The position numbers and the translations under genes were made by a program. This document shows positions 46,219 through 55,844 of a DNA stretch of 64,000 nucleotides, one piece after another (positions within the stretch are counted from its first letter, which is position 1; every line of letters starts with the position of its first letter). This DNA comes from an uncultured Flavobacteriales bacterium. GTDB taxonomy: Bacteria > Bacteroidota > Bacteroidia > Flavobacteriales_D > Parvicellaceae. The stretch is taken from positions 1-64,000 of the forward strand of contig CALSNM010000006.1 in assembly GCA_943787725.1 (NCBI GenBank), written 5' to 3'. The notes below the pieces were generated by a model. It ran no database searches. It worked only from the letters and a program-made list of their open reading frames with translations, and had not been told where the DNA came from.

Positions 46219-46256
46219 AAGCCTCAACTCGGTTATCGAGTTGAGGCTTTTTTTTT
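46219..46256 (+). terminator. Terminator after the T9SS repeat-protein gene
   Basis: Perfect 13-bp stem AAGCCTCAACTCG / CGAGTTGAGGCTT, loop GTTAT, followed by a T run. The strongest terminator in the window. A TACCTTTA box for gapA overlaps its 3' side. Confidence 0.92.
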
Positions 46257-46279
46257 ACCTTTAAGTAAATAAACGAATT

Positions 46280-47278
46280 ATGGGAAAGATTAGAGTAGCC
46301 ATTAATGGCTTTGGAAGAATAGGGAGGGTTTTTACGCGTGCAATTCAAGGTAATGACGGTATTGAGTTGGTAGCAATTAATGATTTATCTGATACAGTAA
46401 CTCTAGCACATTTATTAAAATACGACTCTGTCCATAGAGGTTTTATAGGAACAGTATCAGCTAATGAGAATGAGATTATAATAAATGGTAATACAGTTAA
46501 AGTATTTAATGAAAAAGATCCAGAAAATTTACCTTGGTCATCATTAGATATTGATGTAGTTGTTGAAGCTACTGGTATTTTTCGAACAAGAGCATTAGCA
46601 TCAAAACATATTAAAGCTGGTGCGAACAAAGTAATTTTATCCGCACCGGCAAAAGAAGATGGAATAAGAACCGTGGTAATGGGTATCAACGATGATTTAA
46701 TCGATGGAACGGAACAGATAATAAGTAATGCTTCATGTACAACAAATTGTGCAGCTCCAATGGTCAAAATAATTGATGAGTTGTGTAGAATTCAAAATGG
46801 ATATATTACGACTATTCATTCATATACTGGCGATCAACGATTGCATGATGCTCCTCATTCGGATTTGCGCAGGGCTAGAGCTGCTGCTGAGTCCATTGTT
46901 CCTACCACAACCGGAGCTGCAAAAGCAATAACTAAGATTTTCCCTCACTTACACGGTCATATGGGGGGGGTAGGCATTCGTGTCCCTGTTCCCGATGGAT
47001 CGTTAACAGATATTACTTGTATAGTTGAGACTCCTGTTTCGGCAGATAAATTGAATAACGTATTTAAGGAATATGCAGAGGGTTCTTTAAAAGGAATAAT
47101 CGAATACATTGAAGACCCTATTGTGTCTACAGATATAATAGGAAATACACATTCGGTTATTTACGATTCAGAATTGACTTCTGTAATTGGAAACATGATA
47201 AAAGTTGTCGGCTGGTATGACAATGAAGCGGGGTATTCTAATCGAATAGTAGACTTAATCGAAAGGGTGCAAGCCTAG
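46280..47278 (+). CDS. gap: Glyceraldehyde-3-phosphate dehydrogenase, type I
   Basis: 332 residues. Glycolytic step from glyceraldehyde-3-phosphate to 1,3-bisphosphoglycerate with NAD. Seen: INGFGRIGR, Asp35 in AINDLSD favouring NAD over NADP, active-site Cys153 in SNASCTTNC, IHSYTGDQRLHDAPH, and GWYDNEAGYSNR. Its 3' end overlaps the convergent lpxH gene by 4 nt. Intact. Confidence 0.94.
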   Translation: MGKIRVAINGFGRIGRVFTRAIQGNDGIELVAINDLSDTVTLAHLLKYDSVHRGFIGTVSANENEIIINGNTVKVFNEKDPENLPWSSLDIDVVVEATGIFRTRALASKHIKAGANKVILSAPAKEDGIRTVVMGINDDLIDGTEQIISNASCTTNCAAPMVKIIDELCRIQNGYITTIHSYTGDQRLHDAPHSDLRRARAAAESIVPTTTGAAKAITKIFPHLHGHMGGVGIRVPVPDGSLTDITCIVETPVSADKLNNVFKEYAEGSLKGIIEYIEDPIVSTDIIGNTHSVIYDSELTSVIGNMIKVVGWYDNEAGYSNRIVDLIERVQA

Positions 47279-48024
47279 TCTTCAAACTTTTTTAATTCTA
47301 CTTTTTCTCCATCAAAAACAGCATAAGTGCAGTGATGCAGCCAGTCACCGAGATTGATGTAGAAACTTCCATTTTGCAACTTATGTTCTATTGGCCAATG
47401 CCGGTGACCAAAAATAAAATAATCATAATGATTATCCTCTAGCTTTTTATTACAGTATGTGATAAGCCATTCTTTGTCTGCACCTAAAAATTTTTGCGGT
47501 TCTTTATTTTTAGATCTACTTCTTCTAGACCAGTAATTAGCCATGCCAATTCCAAGGTTTGGATGAATCCTTGCAAAACACCATTGACAGAATTTATTGG
47601 CAAATACTTTTTTAATGAATTTATAGCCATTATCTCCAGGTCCCAAACCATCTCCATGTCCTAAAAAGAATTTTTTTTCTCCAATTTCTCTAGGTCCATG
47701 CTTTCTATGCATTATTACTCCTAGTTCTTTTTCGAAATAATCAAACATCCACATATCGTGGTTTCCAATAAAAAAATGAACTGGTATGCCGCTATCCGTA
47801 ATTTCAGCAATTTTACCTTGTATGCGAATAAATCCTTTTGGAATAGCGTGTTTATATTCAAACCAAAAGTCAAAAATATCGCCCATTAAAAAAATTTCTT
47901 GCGCGTCTTTTTGTGCCATTTCGAGCCACCTTACAATCTTTTTTTCGCGTTTGAGACTGTCACTTGAATTGGGAACTCCCAAGTGATAATCAGAAGAAAA
48001 GTATATTTTTTTACCTGGTTGCAC
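47275..48024 (-). CDS. lpxH: UDP-2,3-diacylglucosamine diphosphatase (LpxH-like)
   Basis: 249 residues. A calcineurin-like metallophosphatase cutting UDP-2,3-diacylglucosamine in lipid A synthesis at the inner membrane. Motifs: SSDYHLG, GDIFDFWFEYK, GNHDMW, LGHGDGLGP and FGHRHWP with the final metal ligands. In Bacteroidota related proteins are annotated LpxH or LpxH-like. Convergent 4-nt overlap with gap. The window also holds lpxK, so lipid A genes are present but unlinked. Confidence 0.85.
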   Translation of the reverse strand: MQPGKKIYFSSDYHLGVPNSSDSLKREKKIVRWLEMAQKDAQEIFLMGDIFDFWFEYKHAIPKGFIRIQGKIAEITDSGIPVHFFIGNHDMWMFDYFEKELGVIMHRKHGPREIGEKKFFLGHGDGLGPGDNGYKFIKKVFANKFCQWCFARIHPNLGIGMANYWSRRSRSKNKEPQKFLGADKEWLITYCNKKLEDNHYDYFIFGHRHWPIEHKLQNGSFYINLGDWLHHCTYAVFDGEKVELKKFED

Positions 48025-48052
48025 AGTACAAATTAACGTAAAAAAATTAATT

Positions 48053-51000
48053 TTAAGGCTTCACTTCGCGAAGCATTTTAAATGGATTCAATTGATTTAT
48101 ATTGATCATAAAGCGAATTCGTTGCCAGAAATCAATCTCCGGCTGAGAATATTCCAACTCCTTCATAATTTCGCTTGAGAAAGCCAGAGGAATATAGATT
48201 TCGAATATATCTTTTGGTAAATGAATGTAAATACCAGCATCATACAATACTCCGATCTTTTCGCTTACAGTTCCATTTGTTATCTGAGTATATGGGTAAA
48301 GGCCAGCATCCGCAAATATTCCAATTGGGCCAACAGGAGATTCAATTTTTATATTTGTACTTAAAATCCAACTATTACTAGAGTAGGACGTAGGGATTTT
48401 AAATGCTCCATGGGTATTTGTGATTTGCTGAGATAACATATTTGGATGATTATTATTTCTGCCAAGTAGAACGTGGTCATAAAGATAATCATGATCTCCA
48501 TTTTGCCCAGCTAATCTCCAGCTGTAACGATTAGAAAAATCATTTGACTCTTGTAGGGAATATCCCCCAAAAAAACGAAAGTCAATTCCTTTTAAATAAA
48601 CGTTGTAGTTCAAGCGAAGTTTAGCTTCAAGGCTTAGTTGAGAAAAGTTAGTTGCTAAATTTGGGTCTCCGTGCAAAAATTGTAAATCGAGTGATGCAGG
48701 TTTTAGTATTTGCCTATTGGAAACTTCATAGTTCAGGATATTATATCTATTGGGTTTAAGTATTATATTTCTACTTGATTCGAAGGTCGAGACAAAACGA
48801 TAGCTTAAAAGTTGTTTAACTTTTCGCAGAGTAGTTTTAATTTCTGTTTTTATGTGCCCTTCAATCTTTAATCTTTGATCTAGGTAAATGTTTTCAGGAA
48901 ATGCATAATATGGAACGGTATTGTATGTTTTATCCAATCCAAATGCAGCTATTTCTGCTCCCACTGTAAGTCGTCTAAAAATAGAATTAGGATACATGTT
49001 ATAATACATTTGGCCTACACCATTTACGTTATTTAAACGTGTACTATACATTGGTATAACTAACCATTCAAGTTTCTTTTCAGGAAAAGTAGTATTATAC
49101 AAAGCGATTCCAGGCATTATTCCGTCTGCAGAATTCCAACCGAATAATGGAAGATAGAATAATGATGCTTTGTCTCTACTTTCAATACTTCCTAAAAATT
49201 CCATGCTTATTGGCCTAGCTTTTTTAAATAGTCCAGAAGTTTTAATTACATCGTCTGTTCTATCAATTTCAGGAATGTCTCTATTATAATCTAAAATAAT
49301 TTTATCTGCACCCTCTGCATTAAAGTCAATTGTAATTTCATCGGAACCACCGTCAAACCATTTTTTTGCAACGACTATTGAGTCGCCCTTAATCCCAAAT
49401 AAGGCAAATGGAGCAGCTATATCGGCCTTGTTTTTTATGGTTACTTTAAACTTTCCAGTTTCATTTTTTTTAATGCCAGCGATTTTGTAGTCGATTTTTT
49501 TCGTTGTTTTTATATAGTCATCAAAAAACCAACTTAGATCTTTTCTGGTTTCAGATTGAAATACATCTCTCAGGTCATCGGGTTGAGGATGTTTAAATTT
49601 CCATTTGTCAAAATAAGCATGCATGCATTTATTAAAAAGAGTATCACCTAAATAAGCAAGCATATAGTCCATCCCAATTCCAGTCTTTCCATACACAATG
49701 GCTCCATAATTTGTAGGTGTAAAATCTTGTGATGCAGTTTCAATAGGTTGATCATAATTTCTTCTTGCATTGAAAAGGTAGCCTAAATCGTACATTCCTC
49801 TTGGACCATAAACATTTAGACCTGATTTAGCTATAATTCCTTTTGGTAAACCAATACCTCCTAAATCCATTTTTGGATATTTGGTTTCGGTATACCTATT
49901 TTCAGTAAAAGTATTGAGACCTTCATCCATCCAAGCATGCTGCCTTTCGTTTGAACCTAAAATTCCGTAAAACCAATTATGCCCCACTTCATGTACAATC
50001 ACTTGCTCTAAGGAAAATGCAGAATAAGACTCTCCAATTACCGTAATATTTGGATATTCCATGCCTCCACCAGCACTAATAGATCCGTCAACTGCGGTCA
50101 CGTGTTTATATGGATAGTCCCCATTCCATAGGGAATAGTAATAGGTAGCATCATTTAAATATTCGATAGATTTTGCCCATAGTTTTGCCTCATTGTTAGT
50201 GAACATTGCCCAGGTGGTTACCTTGTTTTTAGAATGCGGTAATTCTACTTCACCTTTCAAAACATAATATCGCTTGTCAGCAAACCAAGCAAAATCATGT
50301 ACATTTTCTTGGTGGTAATGGAGGGTTTTGAATTCTGTAGAACTTTCTGGAAAATCCATTCCATCCTTCCTCCAATAGCCAATTTTATCTTCCTTAAGTA
50401 AAAGTTTAGTTTCAGTAACCTTTTTTTCAAGCCAAGCAATCTCTTCATCTCCGTCTACTAAATCACCCGTTGCACCTACAACATAATTCTTGGGCAATGT
50501 AATTGTAACATCATACGTTCCGAATTCTGAATAGAATTCACCTTGACTTAAGTAGGGCATAGGATGCCATCCATCTTTATCATATACAGCTGGTTTTGGA
50601 AACCATTGTGTTATCTGATAAGATTCACCAATATGCCCTAGTCTAGAGTAAATTCCTAATGGTATTTTGACTCTGAATGGAGTGGTTATGGTTATTTTTT
50701 CGCCTGGTGCAAGTGGAGATTTCAATACTAAAGCGAGAATATCGATGTGGTCAATATCTGGAGCTGAAACAACAAATTCTCCATCTACTTTAAAGTCTAA
50801 TGAATCGATAAACCCTCTGTCTATACTATCTGCGAAATGAAATTCAACTTCTCCATTTTCATCATTTTGGATAGCCATGTCAGTACCATTGTTTCGATAG
50901 GCATTTGGCCAAATGTGCATGAAAATGTATTCTAATGAATCAGGAGAATGATTAATATATTCTATTTCTTCAAAAGCTGAGAGTGTGTTATTCTTATCGT

Positions 51001-51106
51001 TTAGATGTACATTAATGGTCGTGTTAACCTCTTGCTGGAAGTAATTTTGACTAAAATTACCACAATACATAAATGTAAAAAAGGTAATAAGGATTAATTT
51101 ATTCAT
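48053..51106 (-). CDS. M1 family metallopeptidase
   Basis: 1017 residues. Signal peptide 1-19. The N-terminal M1 beta domain leads to the exopeptidase motif GGGMEYPN (346-353) and the zinc site His372-Glu-x2-His376 with Glu395 (spacing HExxH-x18-E). After the catalytic region a helical part runs to ~600, and a long C-terminal region (600-1017) holds strand-rich segments, some with porin-like aromatic endings (YSWRLAGQNG, FRFFGGYSLQ). M1 enzymes usually have ~600-870 residues, so the extra ~400 are notable and may form an outer-membrane-associated beta part. Intact. Confidence 0.85.
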   Translation of the reverse strand: MNKLILITFFTFMYCGNFSQNYFQQEVNTTINVHLNDKNNTLSAFEEIEYINHSPDSLEYIFMHIWPNAYRNNGTDMAIQNDENGEVEFHFADSIDRGFIDSLDFKVDGEFVVSAPDIDHIDILALVLKSPLAPGEKITITTPFRVKIPLGIYSRLGHIGESYQITQWFPKPAVYDKDGWHPMPYLSQGEFYSEFGTYDVTITLPKNYVVGATGDLVDGDEEIAWLEKKVTETKLLLKEDKIGYWRKDGMDFPESSTEFKTLHYHQENVHDFAWFADKRYYVLKGEVELPHSKNKVTTWAMFTNNEAKLWAKSIEYLNDATYYYSLWNGDYPYKHVTAVDGSISAGGGMEYPNITVIGESYSAFSLEQVIVHEVGHNWFYGILGSNERQHAWMDEGLNTFTENRYTETKYPKMDLGGIGLPKGIIAKSGLNVYGPRGMYDLGYLFNARRNYDQPIETASQDFTPTNYGAIVYGKTGIGMDYMLAYLGDTLFNKCMHAYFDKWKFKHPQPDDLRDVFQSETRKDLSWFFDDYIKTTKKIDYKIAGIKKNETGKFKVTIKNKADIAAPFALFGIKGDSIVVAKKWFDGGSDEITIDFNAEGADKIILDYNRDIPEIDRTDDVIKTSGLFKKARPISMEFLGSIESRDKASLFYLPLFGWNSADGIMPGIALYNTTFPEKKLEWLVIPMYSTRLNNVNGVGQMYYNMYPNSIFRRLTVGAEIAAFGLDKTYNTVPYYAFPENIYLDQRLKIEGHIKTEIKTTLRKVKQLLSYRFVSTFESSRNIILKPNRYNILNYEVSNRQILKPASLDLQFLHGDPNLATNFSQLSLEAKLRLNYNVYLKGIDFRFFGGYSLQESNDFSNRYSWRLAGQNGDHDYLYDHVLLGRNNNHPNMLSQQITNTHGAFKIPTSYSSNSWILSTNIKIESPVGPIGIFADAGLYPYTQITNGTVSEKIGVLYDAGIYIHLPKDIFEIYIPLAFSSEIMKELEYSQPEIDFWQRIRFMININQLNPFKMLREVKP

Positions 51107-51162
51107 TGTGCAAGAGTATTGTGAGTTTAGAAGTTTCAGAATGGCAAAAAGAGAGAATGAAT

Positions 51163-52329
51163 TTAGTCTCCTAGTAATTCTTTTATCTTGTTTTCAAGCC
51201 CAGGCCCTCTGAGGTTTTTTGCTATAATTTTCCCATCAGGATCTAGCAATACGGTGAATGGTATTCCTGTAAATCCGTAAGTTTTAACCGCCTCAGATTT
51301 CCATTGTTTCAAATCACTAACATGATTTGGCCAGTATAAATTATCTTGTTTTATTGCGCCCACCCATCTGTTTTTGTCTCGGTCTAGAGAAACGCTAAAC
51401 ACAGTAAAACCTTTGTTTTTATATTCGTTGTATAACTTTACCACATTTGGGTTTTCTGCTCGACAAGGACGGCACCATGAAGCCCAAAAGTCGATTAAAA
51501 CATAATTACCACGTAACGATTCAATTGAAATTACCTCTCCATTTGGGTCTGCAAAATTTAATTCTGGAGCTACAGAGCCAATAGCAGATAGTTGTTCTAA
51601 CCTTTCCCTTTCTGCTGCTTCCTTTTTTCTGCTTTCAATTTGCGTTTCTATTTGTTTAACTTGTGTTTTTACGGCAAGATGATATGATGAGTTGGGAACA
51701 GATTCAGCAAGTCCTTCTTCTATTTTTTTATATAATGTTAAGTCAGTTTGAGGATTCAAATATCCCATAGCCGCAAGCACGGCTATGGATTTGTAGTTCG
51801 TGTTAATAAACCGATCTCTTTTTGTAATAAAATTTTGATCTAATGAGTCCAGTTTTCTTTTTGTTTCCGCTTTTTGCTGCGGTGTGAATTCTGGGTCTTT
51901 CAAACCTTTGGCATATTCTGTTTTCCATTTTGAATGATTGGATAGGTGTAATACTAGGGATTTAACAATTTCACTGTCTTTTGATCCTGAGATGGAATAA
52001 GTTTCCATAATTTTTAATCCATCCGCATTGAAATTAATTACTTTACCCTCATTTACACTATCCAAAACAAGAAGCGCATAATCTTGTTTAGAAAAACCTA
52101 TTGTATAAAAATCTGGTTTTAATACATTAACAGCCAACTTGAATTTTCCATTCTTTTTGATTACAACAGAGTCAATAATACTTGGAGCGTTATTTATAAA
52201 AGCATTTAAGTAAAGCATTTTACCTGCCGCATTTTCAATGATTCCAGAAATTTCAACTTTCTTAGGTGCGCTGCTGAAAGAAACAGTTGTAATAGAAATG
52301 ATAAAGAGTGATAAAATATATTTTTTCAT
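51163..52329 (-). CDS. TlpA-like thiol-disulfide oxidoreductase with DUF4369
   Basis: 388 residues. Signal peptide (about 1-21), an N-terminal DUF4369-like domain (residues ~28-150), a charged helical linker (RRKEAAERERLEQL), then a thioredoxin domain with WASWCRPCRAENP, active site CRPC, and a cis-Pro region GIPFTV. TlpA/ResA-type proteins reduce or shuttle disulfides in the periplasm. It is 5 nt downstream of a close paralogue (52335-53573), a tandem duplication on the same strand. Confidence 0.88.
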   Translation of the reverse strand: MKKYILSLFIISITTVSFSSAPKKVEISGIIENAAGKMLYLNAFINNAPSIIDSVVIKKNGKFKLAVNVLKPDFYTIGFSKQDYALLVLDSVNEGKVINFNADGLKIMETYSISGSKDSEIVKSLVLHLSNHSKWKTEYAKGLKDPEFTPQQKAETKRKLDSLDQNFITKRDRFINTNYKSIAVLAAMGYLNPQTDLTLYKKIEEGLAESVPNSSYHLAVKTQVKQIETQIESRKKEAAERERLEQLSAIGSVAPELNFADPNGEVISIESLRGNYVLIDFWASWCRPCRAENPNVVKLYNEYKNKGFTVFSVSLDRDKNRWVGAIKQDNLYWPNHVSDLKQWKSEAVKTYGFTGIPFTVLLDPDGKIIAKNLRGPGLENKIKELLGD

Positions 52330-52334
52330 AAATG

Positions 52335-53573
52335 TTAGTCTAATAATTCTTTCAATTTTTCTTCCAGATCTCGCCCTCTCAGACCTATGTCAATTATGTT
52401 TCCATCTCTTCCGATTAGAAATGTTTGAGGTATGCTTTGCACATTGTAAATTGCAGAACCTGCAGCTTGCCAACCTTTTAAGTCACTTGTGTGATAAGGC
52501 CAAGTTAATCCATCTTGTTGAATCGCACTTTTCCACTTTTCTGCATCTTTATCCAGCGAATAGCTATAAACAGTAAATCCTTTATCTTTGTACTTTTCAT
52601 ATAAGCGAAGAACATTTGGGTTTTCTGCTCGACAGGGCCTACACCAAGAAGCCCAAAAATCAAGCAGAACTATTTTTCCTTTTAAGCTATTCAATGATAT
52701 GTTTTTTCCGCTTGGATTAGGAAAATTTAGGTTTGGTGCTTTTTTTCCGATAGAAATTCCTGCGTTTGCAAAAGCCGATTTTTGATCAGCAATCATTTGT
52801 TTTTGACGAGAGGCATTTGAAATAGCTTGATTAGCTTGTGCAATTTTTTGAGATACCGCATTATGGAATGGCGAGTTGTTCATATGCTCAAACATCGTTT
52901 TTTCAATTTTTTTTAAATAATCTATCTCATTAACAATGTCATAAAGTTCTGAAGTGGCCATGTAAACCGCAGGAGAATGCAGGTTATTGTCAATGAAATT
53001 ATACGTAAAGAAGTTGAAATCTTCTTTTACTTTTTCTGCTTTTTGAATAATAATTTCACGTTTTGCTGATTCTTCATAGTTAAGGGCTTCTATTTCTTTT
53101 TTATAGCTCTGCATTGTGTCGAAAAACATCTTTTGTTTATTTGAAAACTCATGCATAATTTTTGTGTCTTCAGAACCATTGACTTTGGCAGAAATAGACA
53201 TTTGATTGAAGTCAGAATCTAAAATTATTTTCTCTCCTCCTTTTATTAAAAGCGCAGCTACGTTATTTACTGTGTTGCCGATGCCATAGAATTTAAAGTC
53301 ACTTCCATGTCCTTGTAAATCATATTTCCCGCTCTCATCAGCTACTACACTGTCTATTTTAGCAGGCACATTACCACCATATTCAAACAAATAGAATTTC
53401 TTTTTAGCTCCATTGGTAATTACTCCCTCTATTGTAAAAGGTTTTGAGCTAACTTTCTGATTTGTTATGTCTTGTAAGTTTTGCGATGAAGGTGTTGCTT
53501 CATTATTACTATCTGAACAAGAGATAAGTCCAAAAATAATCAAAGATAAAAGAAGATGTAGATTAAACTTCAT
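52335..53573 (-). CDS. TlpA-like lipoprotein with DUF4369
   Basis: 412 residues. A lipobox (ISCSDSN, Cys ~19) makes it membrane-anchored, unlike its neighbour. DUF4369-like domain, helical linker, then thioredoxin with WASWCRPCRAENP and SIPQTF. It shares ~12 contiguous residues around the active site with 51163-52329. Its 5' end overlaps gatB by 11 nt, so it is co-transcribed with an essential translation gene. Confidence 0.88.
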   Translation of the reverse strand: MKFNLHLLLSLIIFGLISCSDSNNEATPSSQNLQDITNQKVSSKPFTIEGVITNGAKKKFYLFEYGGNVPAKIDSVVADESGKYDLQGHGSDFKFYGIGNTVNNVAALLIKGGEKIILDSDFNQMSISAKVNGSEDTKIMHEFSNKQKMFFDTMQSYKKEIEALNYEESAKREIIIQKAEKVKEDFNFFTYNFIDNNLHSPAVYMATSELYDIVNEIDYLKKIEKTMFEHMNNSPFHNAVSQKIAQANQAISNASRQKQMIADQKSAFANAGISIGKKAPNLNFPNPSGKNISLNSLKGKIVLLDFWASWCRPCRAENPNVLRLYEKYKDKGFTVYSYSLDKDAEKWKSAIQQDGLTWPYHTSDLKGWQAAGSAIYNVQSIPQTFLIGRDGNIIDIGLRGRDLEEKLKELLD

Positions 53574-55026
53574 TTGCTAATTTATTCAAGAGTTGGGTGG
53601 TTGTTTTTGGATCAGCTGCACCTTTCATTTCTCGCATTACCTGTCCCATGAAGAATCCAGTCAACTTTTTTTCTCCATTTTTAAAACGTTCAAATTCGCT
53701 AGGATTTTTCTTGAAGAGATTAATTATTACGTTTTCTATCTCACTACTATCGGTTTTCGTAATCCAACCGTTACTTTCTGCAATTTCAATCGGATTGCTT
53801 TCTGGGGTCTTTATTAAGAGAGGGAATATCTTTTGAGTTGCAACGGAGTTGTTAATCTTATCTTCTTCAATTAATTGAATTAATTCAGCTAATTTTTCAG
53901 GTGCAATTGGAAAGTCCTCTATTTCTAGAGCATTTTGGTTTAGGTACGATTTTACACTTCCCATCATCCAATTGGCAGCAGCTTTAAAGTTTTTAGTATG
54001 TGCTATCAATTCTTCAAAATACAATGCAATCCCTTTTGAATCAGTAAGGTTAGTTGCGTCATAATCTGAAAGTTTTAATTCGGATACATATTTTTTATAT
54101 AAATCATGTGGAAGCGCAGGTAGGTTTCTTTTGACTTCGTTTATGTATTCTTGAGTTATATGCAGAGCTGTTAAGTCTGGTTCTGGGAAATAGCGATAAT
54201 CATGTGCATCTTCTTTTTTTCTAAGGGCAATTGTTTTTCCGGTATTGGCGTCAAAGTTTCTTGTTTCTTGCAATACTTCCTCGCCATTGTCCAGTATGCC
54301 AGCAAGACGCACTATTTCATATTCTATCGCTTTTTCAACGTTACTAATAGAGTTCATGTTTTTTACTTCAACGCGCTGTCCAAACTCCTTGCTACCTATT
54401 GGCATAATGGAAACATTTACATCGCACCGCATACTTCCTTCTTCCATGTTACCATCACAAATATCAAGGTAACGTACTAATTTTCTCATTTCAATAAGGT
54501 AGTTGTATGCTTCTTTTCCATTTTTGAAAACCGGCTCCGTTACAATTTCCAAAAGAGGCACTCCTGCACGATTTAAATCAATCAGACTATCAAAAGGATC
54601 AATGTCATGCGAACTTTTTCCCGAATCTTCCTCCATGTGAATTCGAGTCAACTCAATAGATTTCTCATTTCCATCAGCATCTTTGATCAAAATATAGCCT
54701 CCTGTGCAAATCGGAGTTTTATCTTGTGTTATTTGATATCCTTTAGGTAAGTCAGGATAAAAATAATTCTTCCTGTCGAAATGCATGTCTCTTGTAATCT
54801 CAGAATTACAAGCTAAACCAAGCTTGATTCCATAATTAAGTGTCTTCGTATTAAACTTAGGAAGTGTTCCTGGATGTCCTAAACTTATGGGGCTTATGTT
54901 GGTGTTTGGAACTGCTCCAAATTCATTTGCTTCTCTGCTATAGGCTTTGCTATTTGTAAGGAGTTGCGCATGTATTTCTAAACCGATTACGGGTTCATAC
55001 TTTTCTAATACTTCTTCTAAGCTCAT
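53563..55026 (-). CDS. gatB: Asp-tRNA(Asn)/Glu-tRNA(Gln) amidotransferase subunit B
   Basis: 487 residues. Part of GatCAB, which converts misacylated Glu-tRNA(Gln) and/or Asp-tRNA(Asn) to the correct amide using ammonia from GatA. Motifs: EPVIGLEIHAQLLTNSKAYS, FHFDRKNYFYPDLPKGYQI-like DRKNYFYPDLPKGYQITQ, MEEDSGKS, and the C-terminal YqeY-like helical domain to FMGQVMREMKGAADPK. Intact. gatA and gatC are not in the window. 5 nt separate it from pnp. Confidence 0.95.
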   Translation of the reverse strand: MSLEEVLEKYEPVIGLEIHAQLLTNSKAYSREANEFGAVPNTNISPISLGHPGTLPKFNTKTLNYGIKLGLACNSEITRDMHFDRKNYFYPDLPKGYQITQDKTPICTGGYILIKDADGNEKSIELTRIHMEEDSGKSSHDIDPFDSLIDLNRAGVPLLEIVTEPVFKNGKEAYNYLIEMRKLVRYLDICDGNMEEGSMRCDVNVSIMPIGSKEFGQRVEVKNMNSISNVEKAIEYEIVRLAGILDNGEEVLQETRNFDANTGKTIALRKKEDAHDYRYFPEPDLTALHITQEYINEVKRNLPALPHDLYKKYVSELKLSDYDATNLTDSKGIALYFEELIAHTKNFKAAANWMMGSVKSYLNQNALEIEDFPIAPEKLAELIQLIEEDKINNSVATQKIFPLLIKTPESNPIEIAESNGWITKTDSSEIENVIINLFKKNPSEFERFKNGEKKLTGFFMGQVMREMKGAADPKTTTQLLNKLANEV

Positions 55027-55031
55027 TGCAA

Positions 55032-55844
55032 TTACATTGTTTTTAATAACTCTTTAATTATAAGTGTCATTTTAGGTTCAGCCTCCCTTGCTATACCTTG
55101 GACAATTTCGTGCGTCATCTCAATTATTTTTCCCGGAACACCCAGGTCAGTTACAATTGAAAACCCAAAACAAGGAATTCCCATGTGACGCGCTGCAATT
55201 ACTTCTGGCACTGTACTCATGCCTACAGCATCTGCTCCAATAATCCTGACATAGTTATATTCTGCAGGTGTTTCTAGTGTTGGTCCTGACAGTCCAGCAT
55301 ATGTGCCTTTAGATACTTTAATATCATTGTTCGCTGCAATTTTTTCAGCTCTAGCGATTAGTTTTAAGTCATACGGTTCACTCATATCTGGAAAGCGAGG
55401 GCCAAGTTCTTCATAGTTTTTACCCATTAATGGGTTGGTAGGGAATAAATTAATATGATCGGAGATAATCATAATTTCCCCAACTTCAAAATCAGGATTG
55501 ACACCTCCACTTGCATTACTAACAAAAAGTGTCTCAATTCCTAAAAACTTCATAACCCTGACCGGAAAAACACATTCATTCATGTCATAGCCTTCATAAA
55601 AATGAAACCGACCTTGCATTGCAACTACTTTCTTTCCACCAAGTTCTCCAAAAATCAATTGCCCACTGTGTCCTTCGACTGTAGATACCGGAAAGTTTGG
55701 TATATCTTCGTAAGGTATTGCGTATTCTGCTATTATTTCATTTCCTAAATTACCTAATCCTGTGCCTAAAATAATTCCAACCTCAGGCTGAAAGTTCGTT
55801 GTTTCCTTGATGTAATTTGCTGTCTTCTTTATTTTTTCTAACAT
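55032..55844 (-). CDS. Purine-nucleoside phosphorylase
   Basis: 270 residues. A trimeric-type PNP (PNP/MTAP family) splitting purine nucleosides with phosphate. Seen: GIILGTGLGNLG, GHSGQLIFGELGGKKV, the segment VSNASGGVNPDFEVGEIM, LSGPTLETPAEYNYVR (substrate loop) and VGMSTVPEVIAARHMG. Its first 62 nt overlap the corrected end of lpxK. Intact. Confidence 0.93.
   Translation of the reverse strand: MLEKIKKTANYIKETTNFQPEVGIILGTGLGNLGNEIIAEYAIPYEDIPNFPVSTVEGHSGQLIFGELGGKKVVAMQGRFHFYEGYDMNECVFPVRVMKFLGIETLFVSNASGGVNPDFEVGEIMIISDHINLFPTNPLMGKNYEELGPRFPDMSEPYDLKLIARAEKIAANNDIKVSKGTYAGLSGPTLETPAEYNYVRIIGADAVGMSTVPEVIAARHMGIPCFGFSIVTDLGVPGKIIEMTHEIVQGIAREAEPKMTLIIKELLKTM

Noticed and set aside
53593-53836. 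Two overlapping plus-strand frames at the gatB end
   Set aside because: Antisense to gatB, with no homology or translation signals.
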